Notes under the pieces: model-generated
What the model was told of the DNA's origin: nothing
Seen by the model: only the letters and a program-made list of their open reading frames with translations
Databases searched by the model: none
Source: AC-32 sp038237925
Lineage (GTDB): Bacteria > Actinomycetota > Thermoleophilia > Gaiellales > Gaiellaceae
Reading direction: 5' to 3'
Length of the DNA: 64,000 nt
Assembly: GCA_038237925.1 (NCBI GenBank)
Contig: JBBRYF010000003.1
Location: 1-64,000 of the forward strand
Translations under genes and position numbers: made by a program
In this document: positions 15,907-24,555 of the stretch, piece by piece
How positions within the stretch are numbered: the first letter of the stretch is position 1
How the letters are laid out: the number at the start of each line of letters is the position of its first letter

Positions 15907-16950
15907 ATGAAGGTCTTCTCCGTTGTCGGAAACCGCCCCCAGTTCATCAAGGCGGCGCCCACCTCCGTGGCGCTGCGAGAGCGCGGGATCGACGAGGTCG
16001 TGCTCCACACCGGCCAGCACTACGACCCGTCGCTCTCGCAGGTCTTCTTCGAGGAGCTCGGTCTCGACGAGCCGCGCTACGCCCTCGACCTGCGCACCGC
16101 CGACACAGGCGAGATGCGTGCGGCGATCGCGGGGCCGCTGGGCGAAGAACGGCCCGACTGGGTGCTCGTCTACGGCGACACCAACTCGACGCTCGCGGGC
16201 GCGCAGGCGGCGGTCGAGGCGAGGATGCCGCTCGCCCACGTCGAGGCCGGCCTCCGCAGCGGCGACCTCTCGATGCCGGAGGAGCGCAATCGCATCGAGA
16301 CCGATCGCGTCGCGCAACTCCTCTTTTGCCCGGACCAGCGCTCGTGCGAGACTCTCGCCGCCGAAGGGGTGCCCGGCCACGCGGAGGTGGTGGGCGACGT
16401 GATGGCCGACGCCACGCGCGTCTTCGCACCGATCGCGCTGAAGCGTGCGAGGGTTGCGACCCCGGCCGAGCGGTACGCGGTCCTGACGATCCACCGCGAG
16501 GCGAACACCGAGCCGGACCGGCTCCGCCGCTTGATCGCCGCGCTGACCGAGACCGGCTGGACCTTCGTCTTTCCTGTCCACCCGCGCACGCGCAAGGTTC
16601 TCGACGAGCACGGGATCGAGTTGCCGCCGCAGCTACAGCCGATCGACCCGATCGGCTACCTGGAGATGCTGGCCCTCGTCGCGGGCGCCTCACGCGTCGT
16701 CACCGACTCGGGCGGCCTGCAGAAGGAGGCGTATTGGCTGCGGGTGCCCTGCATCACGCTGCGGCCCTCGACCGAGTGGGTCGACACCGTGCTCGCGGGG
16801 GGGAACACCCTCGTGGACCCAGACGACCTCACGAAGCTAGGGTCCGCCCTCGTGGAGGCCCGCTTTCCGGCGGACGCGCCGGAGCTCTACGGCGACGGGC
16901 ACGCCGCCGTGAGGATCGCGGATGCCCTCTATACCCTTAGCGCCCCGTGA
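15907..16950 (+). CDS. UDP-N-acetylglucosamine 2-epimerase family protein
   Basis: A 347-residue member of the non-hydrolysing UDP-GlcNAc 2-epimerases (WecB/WbpI type), which invert C2 of UDP-GlcNAc or of a UDP-diacetamido-uronic acid. Family motifs seen are GNRPQFIKAAP at the N-terminus, HTGQHYD, YGDTNST, HVEAGLRS, PEERNR, LTIHREANT and the terminal TDSGGLQKEA. It is the first gene of four tightly overlapping plus-strand genes, and the downstream dehydrogenase, oxidoreductase and acetyltransferase favour a WbpI-like role in UDP-ManNAc(3NAc)A synthesis; WecB activity is the alternative. Confidence 0.9.
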   Translation: MKVFSVVGNRPQFIKAAPTSVALRERGIDEVVLHTGQHYDPSLSQVFFEELGLDEPRYALDLRTADTGEMRAAIAGPLGEERPDWVLVYGDTNSTLAGAQAAVEARMPLAHVEAGLRSGDLSMPEERNRIETDRVAQLLFCPDQRSCETLAAEGVPGHAEVVGDVMADATRVFAPIALKRARVATPAERYAVLTIHREANTEPDRLRRLIAALTETGWTFVFPVHPRTRKVLDEHGIELPPQLQPIDPIGYLEMLALVAGASRVVTDSGGLQKEAYWLRVPCITLRPSTEWVDTVLAGGNTLVDPDDLTKLGSALVEARFPADAPELYGDGHAAVRIADALYTLSAP

Positions 16951-18209
16951 GCAGCACCATCGCGATCATCGGCGCCGGCTACGTCGGCCTGCCGCTCGCC
17001 GAGGTCTTCGGCCGGGCGGGGCATTCGATCCTGCTCGTGGACGTCGTCCAAGAGCGCGTCGCCATGCTGAACCGGGGCGAGAGCTACATCGAGGACGTCA
17101 CCTCCGAGTCGCTCAAGGAGCTCGTCGACGCCGGCACGATCAAGGCGACCTCCGACTACGACGAGCTGCGCGAGGCCGACGCGATCCTGATCGCGCTCCC
17201 GACGCCGCTCTCCCCTCAGCGTGAGCCCGACCTTTCGATCGTGCTCGCCTCGACGCGGGAGATCGCCAAGCGCCTGCGCAACGGCCAGCTCGTGGTGCTC
17301 GAATCGACGACCTATCCGGGCACGACCCGCGAGCGGCTGCAGCCGTTGCTCGAAGAGAGCGGCCTCAAGGCCGGCGAGGACTTTCACCTCGCCTTCTCGC
17401 CCGAGCGCGTCGACCCGGGCCGCGAGGACTGGACGACGAAGACGACGCCCAAGGTCGTGGGCGGGATTACCGAAGCGTGCACGTCGCGCGCCGTCGCGCT
17501 CTACGAGAGCGCCCTCGACACCGTGGTGCCGGTCTCCACGCCCGAGGCAGCCGAGCTCACGAAGCTGCTCGAGAACATCTTCCGCTCGGTCAACATCGCG
17601 CTCATGAACGAGCTCGCCCAGCTCTGCGACCGGATGGGCCTCGACGTCTGGGAGATCGTGGACGCCGCCGCGACCAAGCCGTTCGGCTTCATGCGCTTCG
17701 AGCCTGGCCCGGGGCTCGGCGGTCACTGCCTGCCCGTCGACCCGTTCTACCTCTCGTGGAAGGCCCGCCAGTTCGACTTCTACACGGAGTTCATCGAGCT
17801 TGCGGGCAAGGTCAACCAGAACATGCCGTATTTCTGCCGCTCACTGATCTCGCAGGCACTGAACCACGGCTCGCAGAAGTCGCTCAGTGGGTCGAAGGTG
17901 CTCGTGCTCGGGGTCAGTTACAAGGCCGATGTCAACGACACGCGCGAGTCGCCGGCGCTGAAGCTGATCGAGCTCATGCGGACGGCGGGGGCCGACGTCT
18001 CCTACCACGATCCACATGTGCCCGAGCTGCCGAAGTACGGGCTCTCGTCCCAGCCGCTCGACCCCGGCGCGTACGACTGCGTCACGATCGTGACGGCGCA
18101 CTCGTCGATCGACTACGAACGGCTCGTCGAGGAGGCGCAGCTGGTCGTCGACTTCCGCAACGCCACCGGCAGGACCGGCCGGGTCGACGGGAAGGTCTGG
18201 AAGCTGTGA
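16947..18209 (+). CDS. UDP-N-acetyl-hexosamine 6-dehydrogenase (WbpA/WecC type)
   Basis: A 420-residue nucleotide-sugar dehydrogenase that oxidises C6 of a UDP-HexNAc to the uronic acid with two NAD+. The N-terminal Rossmann motif is GAGYVGLPLAEVFGRAG (about 9-25). The substrate loop is FSPERVDPG (about 151-159), TKLLENIFRSVNIALMNE follows, and the catalytic cysteine lies in GPGLGGHCLPVDP (about 253-265). The C-terminal domain has VLVLGVSYKADVNDTRESPAL. GTG start shares four bases with the epimerase stop. Confidence 0.93.
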   Translation: MSSTIAIIGAGYVGLPLAEVFGRAGHSILLVDVVQERVAMLNRGESYIEDVTSESLKELVDAGTIKATSDYDELREADAILIALPTPLSPQREPDLSIVLASTREIAKRLRNGQLVVLESTTYPGTTRERLQPLLEESGLKAGEDFHLAFSPERVDPGREDWTTKTTPKVVGGITEACTSRAVALYESALDTVVPVSTPEAAELTKLLENIFRSVNIALMNELAQLCDRMGLDVWEIVDAAATKPFGFMRFEPGPGLGGHCLPVDPFYLSWKARQFDFYTEFIELAGKVNQNMPYFCRSLISQALNHGSQKSLSGSKVLVLGVSYKADVNDTRESPALKLIELMRTAGADVSYHDPHVPELPKYGLSSQPLDPGAYDCVTIVTAHSSIDYERLVEEAQLVVDFRNATGRTGRVDGKVWKL

Positions 18210-19183
18210 CGCGTCTCGGCCAGGCCGGGGTCGGAGCCTGGGGCAAGAATCTCGCTCGAAACTTCGACGAGCTCGCCGACCTCGTGTGGTTGTGCGACGC
18301 CGACGAGTCGAGGCTCGCGGAGTTCGCCGCCCGCTATCCGAAGGCCCGGCTCACGGGTGACTTCGAGGAGATGCTGGCGGACCCCCAGCTCGAGGCGGTC
18401 GCCATCGCGACGCCCGTCGTGACCCACTACGAGCTCGCGAAGCTCGCCCTCGAGGCCGGCAAGCACGTGTTCGTGGAAAAGCCACCCGCGATGCGCGCCC
18501 AGGAGATGGAGGAGCTCTGCGAGCTGGCGGAGCAGCAGGGCGTCGTCCTGATGCCCGGGCACCTGCTCCTCTACCACCCGGCCGTCAACACACTCAAGTC
18601 GCTCGTGCAATCCGGTGACCTCGGCGACGTGCTCTGCGTGTACTCGAACCGTCAGAACCTGGGCGTGATCCGCAAGCACGAGAACGCGCTGCTCTCGCTC
18701 GGCGTCCACGACCTCTCCGTGATCCTGTATCTGCTCGACGAGGAGCCGTCGGAGGTGCAGGCGCACGGAAACGCGTTCCTGACCGAGGGCGTGGAGGACA
18801 TCGTCTTCTGCTACCTCCGCTTCCCCTCGGGGAAGATCGCCCACATGCACCTCTCGTGGCTCGACCCGCACAAGATGCGGAAGATCACCGTCGTCGGGAA
18901 GGAGAAGATGGTGGTCTTCGACGACATGGAGCTCGAGCGCAAGGTGACGATCTACGAGAAGGGCCCGTGGCAGCCGTCCGAGACCTGGGGCGAGTGGCAG
19001 ACGCGGACGGGTGATATCTACAGCCCGAAGATCGCAAACGACGAGCCGCTGCGACTCGAAGGCCGACACTTCCTCTCGCTGGTCGCGGGCGAGGGCGATC
19101 CCACGCGCGTCGCGCAAGACGGGCTCGCGGTCGTCCGGGTCCTCGAGCAGCTGCAGGCGTCACTCGTGGCCGCCCCCGCGTGA
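18206..19183 (+). CDS. Gfo/Idh/MocA-family nucleotide-sugar oxidoreductase (WbpB-like)
   Basis: A 325-residue NAD-dependent oxidoreductase with an N-terminal Rossmann motif (GQAGVGAWGKNLARNF, about 4-19), the family EKPPA motif (about 93) and a C-terminal alpha/beta domain. In the diacetamido-uronate pathway this family (WbpB/WlbA) oxidises C3 of UDP-GlcNAcA before transamination; the gene's position between a UDP-HexNAc dehydrogenase and a sugar N-acetyltransferase supports that role here. GTG 18206 overlaps the preceding stop, which fixes the start; a longer in-frame reading to 17477 is spurious. Confidence 0.85.
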   Translation: MTRLGQAGVGAWGKNLARNFDELADLVWLCDADESRLAEFAARYPKARLTGDFEEMLADPQLEAVAIATPVVTHYELAKLALEAGKHVFVEKPPAMRAQEMEELCELAEQQGVVLMPGHLLLYHPAVNTLKSLVQSGDLGDVLCVYSNRQNLGVIRKHENALLSLGVHDLSVILYLLDEEPSEVQAHGNAFLTEGVEDIVFCYLRFPSGKIAHMHLSWLDPHKMRKITVVGKEKMVVFDDMELERKVTIYEKGPWQPSETWGEWQTRTGDIYSPKIANDEPLRLEGRHFLSLVAGEGDPTRVAQDGLAVVRVLEQLQASLVAAPA

Positions 19184-19824
19184 CCGAAGTCGCCGGCACC
19201 GCGATCGTCTACCCCGGCACGGTGGTGGGCGAGGGCTGCAAGATCCTCGATTACGCGGTCGTCGGCAAGCAGCCGACACTCTCGCCGCGCTCGACCGCGA
19301 AGCGCGAGGAGCTGCCGCCGCTCGAGCTCGGCGCGGGCACGATCGTCTCGACCGGCGCTGTCGTCTTCGCCGGGACGACGGTCGGCGAGCGCGTAATCGT
19401 CGGCGACCAGGCCTGCGTGCGGGAGCGCTGCACGATCGGCGACGACGTCGTCATCGGGCGGGGCTCGCTCGTCGAGAACGACACCTCGGTCGGCGCCCTG
19501 ACGAAGATCCAGGCGCACGCCTACATCACCGCCTACTCGGTGCTCGAGGACAACGTCTTCATCGCGCCCTGCGTGACCACGACCAACGACAACTTCATGG
19601 GGCGCACGGAGAAGCGGCACGACTTGGTGAAGGGACCCACGATCCGGCGCGGGGCGCGCGTTGGCGGCGGCGCGGTGCTGCTCCCTGGGATCGAGATCGG
19701 CGAGGAGGCGTTCATCGGCGCGGGCGCGGTCGTGCTCCGCGACGTGCCGCCGCGCGCGCTCATGGTCGGAAGCCCCGCGCGGCAGATCCGCGAAGTGCCC
19801 GACGAGGAGTTGCTAGAAAACTAG
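19180..19824 (+). CDS. Hexapeptide-repeat sugar N-acetyltransferase (WbpD/WlbB-like)
   Basis: A 214-residue left-handed beta-helix acyltransferase with many isoleucine/valine-glycine hexapeptide turns (VGEGCKI, IGDDVV, IGRGSL, IGEEAF). The TNDNFMGR segment (about 130) and the terminal MVGSPARQIRE are typical of enzymes that acetylate the 3-amino group of UDP-2-acetamido-3-amino-uronate using acetyl-CoA. It completes a four-gene overlapping set but the aminotransferase that should make its substrate is absent nearby. The 3' end overlaps the convergent subtilase gene by 12 bp. Confidence 0.87.
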   Translation: MTEVAGTAIVYPGTVVGEGCKILDYAVVGKQPTLSPRSTAKREELPPLELGAGTIVSTGAVVFAGTTVGERVIVGDQACVRERCTIGDDVVIGRGSLVENDTSVGALTKIQAHAYITAYSVLEDNVFIAPCVTTTNDNFMGRTEKRHDLVKGPTIRRGARVGGGAVLLPGIEIGEEAFIGAGAVVLRDVPPRALMVGSPARQIREVPDEELLEN

Positions 19825-21252
19825 CTTGATGCGGTAGGGCCCGAAGCCCGGCCGCGCGAGCTTCACCTGCACGTAGTACCAGCCGCTCCGGTGCGCCCGG
19901 TACGAGATTCGCTCGGGCACGCCCGGCCCGTGAATCGAGCGGCGCGCGCGGAAGTCGGAGCGCGCCCCGGCGAGCGAGTGCAGGCCGGGCTTCCAGAGGA
20001 TCAGCGACGGGTCGAGCTTTGAGCCCGCGCGAACGAGCACGGAAATGCCCTGGCCGCGGCGCAGGTGAACGCGGTAGACGTCGGTGGGGTCGTCCCACCA
20101 GTCGAGCGTCGCGCGCGTGCTCAGCTTTCGGTACACGGCTGCCGCATGGACGCCCGTGTCGTCGTTCGGCTCGAGCCTATCGGCCGGCGGCGGCGGGGCC
20201 GCGAGCGCGTCGAGCGCGGCGCTGACGTCGAGCCGGCCGAAGCCGGTCAGCGGATCCGGCCCGGGCGTGCAGGCGTCGCAACCGGTGGCGGGCGTGGCGT
20301 CGACGGCGCTCTCCTTCAGGATCGCGCTCACCTGGTCAGGCCGCAGCACCGGCATCTCAGCGAGCAGGAGCGCCGCGGCGGCGGCGACCTGCGGCGACGA
20401 GAACGACGTGCCGTCCGCGTGGCGGTACTCCTTGGTCCCACAGCTCGAGTAGCCCTGCTCGTCGCACGAGGTAAAGCGCTGCGTCAAGGGCCGCGGGAAG
20501 AGCGAGAAGATGTCTATCCCGGGCGCGGCCAGGTCGACGTACTGGTCGTCCCGGTTGGAGAAGCTCGGGACGCCGCCTGAGCGGCCGTACGCCGCGACTC
20601 CGAGCACGTGCGGGAACGCAGCCGGGTAGCTCGCGTACGGCCACGGCTTCTGCGGCGCGTCGTTGCCGTTCCCGGCGGCGGCCACCACCAGCACCCCGTG
20701 CCGCACGGCGAACTCGATCGCGCGCCGCTCCGGGTAGGAAAAGCCGTCCTGGCTCGGGTCGCTCGGGTCTCGCGTGCTGCCGAAGCTGAGGTTGATCACG
20801 CGCGCGCCCGAGCTGACCGTCCAGCGGATCGCGCGAGCCTCGGCCAGCGGGGAGATCGTGCCGTCGTCGCCCACCACCTTGGCCACGATCAGCCGCGCAG
20901 GCGGTGCGAGGCCGGCAATGCCGACCCCGTTGTCCGCAATCGCAGCGATCTCGCCGGCGACGAAGGTGCCGTGCCCCAGCTCGTCGGCGACCGTGCCGCC
21001 GACGAAGCTGCGTGACGCCCAGATGCGACCGCGCAGCTCCGGGTGCCCGGCGTCGATCCCCGAGTCGATCACCGCGACGCGTACCGAGAAGAGCTGCTTG
21101 GCGGCGTCGAACACGTCGAGCGCGTGGTCGCGGCCGAGGTACCACTGCCGTTGCGCCAGCGGGTCGTTCGGCGGAGAGATCGCAGTCGTAGCAGCGGCGG
21201 CCGGGCCGGCGAGCGCTGCCACGACCGCCCCGAGCGCGAGAACGCGCTTCAT
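19813..21252 (-). CDS. Secreted subtilisin-like serine peptidase (S8)
   Basis: A 479-residue exported protease. It has a Sec signal peptide (about 1-20, AALAGPAAAA), then the S8 domain with the catalytic triad in AVIDSGIDAGH (Asp), GHGTFVAGEIAAIADN (His) and DGTSFSSPQVAAAAA (Ser). After about residue 360 a proline linker leads to a C-terminal beta-rich domain resembling pre-peptidase C-terminal domains (DDTGVHAAAVYRKL... RSGWYYVQV). A four-cysteine insert (CDEQGYSSC, CDACTPG) may form disulfides. ATG 21252 overlaps the SpoIID gene stop, so the two secreted proteins are co-translated. Confidence 0.92.
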   Translation of the reverse strand: MKRVLALGAVVAALAGPAAAATTAISPPNDPLAQRQWYLGRDHALDVFDAAKQLFSVRVAVIDSGIDAGHPELRGRIWASRSFVGGTVADELGHGTFVAGEIAAIADNGVGIAGLAPPARLIVAKVVGDDGTISPLAEARAIRWTVSSGARVINLSFGSTRDPSDPSQDGFSYPERRAIEFAVRHGVLVVAAAGNGNDAPQKPWPYASYPAAFPHVLGVAAYGRSGGVPSFSNRDDQYVDLAAPGIDIFSLFPRPLTQRFTSCDEQGYSSCGTKEYRHADGTSFSSPQVAAAAALLLAEMPVLRPDQVSAILKESAVDATPATGCDACTPGPDPLTGFGRLDVSAALDALAAPPPPADRLEPNDDTGVHAAAVYRKLSTRATLDWWDDPTDVYRVHLRRGQGISVLVRAGSKLDPSLILWKPGLHSLAGARSDFRARRSIHGPGVPERISYRAHRSGWYYVQVKLARPGFGPYRIKLVF

Positions 21253-22847
21253 GCCGGCACCACCGTGAGGATCGGCGAAAGCCCGACGGCGTAGCCCTTG
21301 CCGGCCACCACGCGGGCGCGGTAGGTGCCGGGAACGAGGTCGAGCGACGCACTGAAGGCGCCGTACGAGGTCAGGGTTGTGCTCGCCACGCTCTTCCAGG
21401 ACCCGTTCGCCTGCCGTTGGATCTGCACCGGCGCCCCCTCGAGTACCGGCTTGACGAGGCCGGTGAGCGAGGTGCGGTCGGTCGCGGGCGAGATCTGCAC
21501 GGCCGGTGCGACGGCGAGCCGGACGACGCCGCTGCGGAAGATCCCGGAAGAGATGCGGTAGTCGGTCGTCACCTTCGGAGAGAGCGTCGCCGCCACCTTG
21601 CCCCCGCGCGAGCGGAGGGTCGCGAGCGGCTTCCACTCGCCGCCGTACGGCCGCGACTCGAGCGTCACTCGAGGAAGGCCGCGCGCAAAGCCGGTGAGCC
21701 GGACCTGCGCGCCGTAGACCAGCGGCTTCAGCGGGGCCGCCAGGCTCATCGTCCCGATCGTGAACCACGTCGAGCGGAGCCCGAGCGCGTCACGCACCGC
21801 TTCACCGGTGATCGTTCGGTTGCCCTTCGAGCCGACGAGCGTCACCGAGCGCACGCGCCCGGACGGCGCGGCGCTCGCGCGCACGTCGAGCAGCGTCCCG
21901 CGCGAGCCGAGCTTGCGGCCGAGCAACCTCGGCGAGTAGCGCAGTGGGCCCCAGTCGTGGTACGGCGAGAGCGTGTCGTAGGGGTCAGGAACGGAGACGA
22001 GGTACGGGACCGGCTTCGAGCTGCCCCAGACGTCCTGCACGTTCGCCGTCCGCCCGCCCGAGCTCGAGAAGAAGAAGGTCTGGGCGAGCTCACCCTTGTA
22101 GAGCACGACCTTGCCGGCCGTCCCGTTGACGGCGTCGCGCGCCGGAGGCGACTCGGCAGCGATCCCGCCGTAGACCTGGCTGCGCGTGTCGGCGTAGAGA
22201 TCGAAGTCACCGCCGTGCTCGAGGTGAGTGAGCGCGTACGTGCGGGCGACCACGGCCTGCGCCTCGAGCGCCGCGGCCGGCCAGCGGTCGGGCATCTCGC
22301 TCGGGACCACTCCCCAGAGGTAGGACTCGAGGCCGACGACGTTGACGACGCGCACTGACTTGCCGCCGGTGACCCGGAACGAGCCCCGATACGCGCGGCT
22401 GCCGAGGGAGAGCGACGTCGCGCCCGGCGCGAAGACGAGCGGGGCGGGGAGCGCCTTGGTCGTGCTCGCGGCGAGCTGGAGCTTCAGGCCGGGGCCGAGC
22501 TCCTGCTTCCCCGCGGGGAGCTTGTGGGTCTTCCCAGCTCCGTCCTTGACCGTGAACGGTGAGCGCGAGGAGATCACGACCTTCTTGCCGGCGGCGACGA
22601 GCAGGACGCGCACGCGCTTCAGCGGTGCGTCTCCGAGCGTCGTGCCGGGGTAGTAGTGGGGCACGATCTGGTCGTACGTCCAGCCGTGCAACGCATAGCC
22701 GTAGGCGCCGTACTGCGCGAGCCCGACGCCGTGCCCCCACCCGTGCCCGGCGACGAAGAACGCAGGGCCCGACTTTGGAGCATGCGTGACCGGTGGGCCG
22801 GAGAGGCCCAAAGCTGCGAGGAGGGTTGCTGCGAGTGTGCTGACCAT
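21249..22847 (-). CDS. SpoIID/LytB-domain secreted protein
   Basis: A 532-residue exported protein of the SpoIID/LytB family, whose sporulation members are lytic transglycosylases acting on peptidoglycan. A signal peptide (about 1-22) is followed by the GHGWGHGVGLAQYGAYG motif (about 34-50), then the SpoIID core with GLESYLWGVVPSEMPDRWPAAALEAQ, the likely catalytic glutamate in PSEMP, and FFFSSSGGRTANVQDVW. The C-terminal 180 residues are beta-rich repeats of unknown role. No sporulation genes are nearby, so a cell-wall remodelling role is more likely than spore formation. Start ATG 22847; the 152-bp gap to the divergent kinase contains a GGCCG-TTTT-CGGCC hairpin. Confidence 0.88.
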   Translation of the reverse strand: MVSTLAATLLAALGLSGPPVTHAPKSGPAFFVAGHGWGHGVGLAQYGAYGYALHGWTYDQIVPHYYPGTTLGDAPLKRVRVLLVAAGKKVVISSRSPFTVKDGAGKTHKLPAGKQELGPGLKLQLAASTTKALPAPLVFAPGATSLSLGSRAYRGSFRVTGGKSVRVVNVVGLESYLWGVVPSEMPDRWPAAALEAQAVVARTYALTHLEHGGDFDLYADTRSQVYGGIAAESPPARDAVNGTAGKVVLYKGELAQTFFFSSSGGRTANVQDVWGSSKPVPYLVSVPDPYDTLSPYHDWGPLRYSPRLLGRKLGSRGTLLDVRASAAPSGRVRSVTLVGSKGNRTITGEAVRDALGLRSTWFTIGTMSLAAPLKPLVYGAQVRLTGFARGLPRVTLESRPYGGEWKPLATLRSRGGKVAATLSPKVTTDYRISSGIFRSGVVRLAVAPAVQISPATDRTSLTGLVKPVLEGAPVQIQRQANGSWKSVASTTLTSYGAFSASLDLVPGTYRARVVAGKGYAVGLSPILTVVPA

Positions 22848-22999
22848 CGCGAAGTACGGCGGGTCCGACGCGCGGGGGATCCTGGCCGGACGCCACGGCC
22901 GGACACCTATGAGCGTAGCGCACGATTGGCCGGTTTTCGGCCTTTGCGGGGCAATTGGACCGTTTCCGGCAGCCCGATGCGGGGAAACCGCCTCGCAGG

Positions 23000-24388
23000 A
23001 TGGCCGTGGACACCCAACTCCTGCCGCCGCGCTACCACTCGCCGCGCCGAATCGGCCGCGGGGCGATGGGTGACATCTACCTCGCGACCGACGAATTGCT
23101 CGGGCGCGCGGTGGCCGTGAAGGTGCTCGCAGACCGCTATGCAGCGGACGACGGGATCCGCCAGCGCTTCAAGCGCGAGGCGCTCGCCGCGGCACGGCTC
23201 TCGGGCGAGCCTGGGGCGATCACGATCTTCGACGTCGGCGAGTCGGAGGGACGGCCGTTCATCGTCATGGAGTACCTCTCCGGGGGATCGCTCGAGAACC
23301 GGCTGCGGCGCGACGGACCGGAGCCTCCGGCGAGAGCGCTCGGCTGGCTCGAGCAGGCCGCCGCGGCACTCGACGCGGCCCACGGACACGGGATCGTCCA
23401 CCGCGATGTGAAGCCGGCGAACCTGCTCCTGAACGAGCGCGGCGAGGTGCGCGTGGCCGACTTCGGAATTGCGAGCTCGGCGGCCATGGACTCGATGACA
23501 ATTACAGGGACCGTCCTCGGAACCGCGGGCTACCTCTCGCCCGAGCAAGCGATGGGCGAGCGCGCCGGGCCGGCCAGCGATCTCTACGCGCTTGCCGTCG
23601 TCGCCTACGAGCTGCTGAGCGGCGAGCGGCCGTTTTCGAACGACTCGCCGACCGCGGAGGCCTCGGCGCATGTGAACGCGCCCGTGCCCTCGATCGTGGA
23701 ACGGTGCGAAAACCTGCCGCCCGAGCTCGATCGCGTCTTCCAGCGCGCGCTCGCAAAGGATCCGGCGGCACGCTTCGGCTCGGCTCGCGAGTTCGTGGCC
23801 GAGCTGCACGGGGCTCTGTCCCAGTCGGCCGGGACGACCGCTGCCTTCGCGCCCACCGCACCTCACCGCGCTCGCCGCAGGCCCGCGCGCTACCTGCTCC
23901 CGCTCGCGCTACTGCTCGCCGCGGGAGCGATCGGCGCAGTCGTGGCGGCGGTCATCTCCGGTCGCGGCAACTCGGCCCCGACCGTGATCACACGCACCGT
24001 GGCCGGGCCGGGCGGCACGACCACAGTGCGGCAAACGATCACGCACCAGACGACCGCGGCCGCTCCCGCGCCACCACCTCCCCCGCCACCGCCCCCCGCA
24101 CCCGCGACTGCCGGTACTGACGGGCACACGCTGAACGACCAGGGCTACTCGCTGATCCGGCAAGGGAGCTACTCCAGCGCTGTCCCGCTCCTGCAGCAGG
24201 CCGTCCAGAAGCTCGCGGGCACAGGCCCGTCAGACCCGTACGAGGGCTACGCGAACTACAACCTCGGCTACGCGCTCTACCGAGCCGGCCGCTGTAGTGA
24301 GGCGGTGCCGTACCTGAAGCGCGCCGAGAAGCTCGAGCCCAACCGCAGCGAGCCGGCGGCGATCCGCCAGCGCGCGCAACATTGCTGA
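23000..24388 (+). CDS. Transmembrane Ser/Thr protein kinase with external TPR domain
   Basis: A 462-residue Hanks-type kinase. The catalytic domain (about 12-270) shows GRGAMGDIYLA, VAVKVL with the ATP lysine, HRDVKPANLL, ADFGIASS and GTAGYLSPEQA. A single membrane helix (about 300-325) separates it from a Thr/Pro-rich stalk with a run of prolines (about 365-380) and a C-terminal TPR-like domain (LNDQGYSLIRQGSYSSAVPLLQQAV and YANYNLGYALYRAGRCSEAVPYLKRA). Most actinobacterial PknB kinases carry PASTA repeats outside; here TPRs replace them. ATG 23000 is preferred because it leaves a normal lead-in to the kinase domain; a start 45 bp upstream is possible. Confidence 0.9.
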   Translation: MAVDTQLLPPRYHSPRRIGRGAMGDIYLATDELLGRAVAVKVLADRYAADDGIRQRFKREALAAARLSGEPGAITIFDVGESEGRPFIVMEYLSGGSLENRLRRDGPEPPARALGWLEQAAAALDAAHGHGIVHRDVKPANLLLNERGEVRVADFGIASSAAMDSMTITGTVLGTAGYLSPEQAMGERAGPASDLYALAVVAYELLSGERPFSNDSPTAEASAHVNAPVPSIVERCENLPPELDRVFQRALAKDPAARFGSAREFVAELHGALSQSAGTTAAFAPTAPHRARRRPARYLLPLALLLAAGAIGAVVAAVISGRGNSAPTVITRTVAGPGGTTTVRQTITHQTTAAAPAPPPPPPPPPAPATAGTDGHTLNDQGYSLIRQGSYSSAVPLLQQAVQKLAGTGPSDPYEGYANYNLGYALYRAGRCSEAVPYLKRAEKLEPNRSEPAAIRQRAQHC

Positions 24389-24409
24389 TCGGCTGTTTCG
24401 GCCAGGGGT

Positions 24410-24516
24410 TAGGGACTGTCCCTCCGCCATGGCTCGAAGAGACAGCTCGCGGCCGGTAACCGGTTTTCATCACGCCCGTCGCCCGTCGTCCGGCCATGGC
24501 CTAGGGACAGTCCCTA
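24410..24516. repeat. Inverted repeat pair built on AGGGACWGTCCCT
   Basis: Left arm 24410-24433 (TAGGGACTGTCCCT, two bases, GCCATGGC) and right arm 24493-24516 (GCCATGGC, two bases, AGGGACAGTCCCTA) are inverted copies with 22 of 24 positions matching and a 59-nt spacer. Each carries a 13-bp palindrome AGGGAC-N-GTCCCT. A second, shorter inverted pair, AGAGACAG (24434-24441) and CTGTCTCT (24521-24528), is partly interleaved. It fills the 167-bp gap between the kinase gene and rmlB. It could be a REP-like/miniature mobile unit or a double operator for rmlB; no transposase is present in the window. Confidence 0.7.
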
Positions 24517-24555
24517 GGACCTGTCTCTGCGCTGGGGCTACGTACACTCCGCGCG

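Noticed and set aside
24050..24110. Cytosine-rich tract as a tandem repeat or CRISPR-like array
   Set aside because: It encodes the proline stalk of the Ser/Thr kinase with irregular codons; no spaced repeats. No CRISPR array was seen anywhere in the window.
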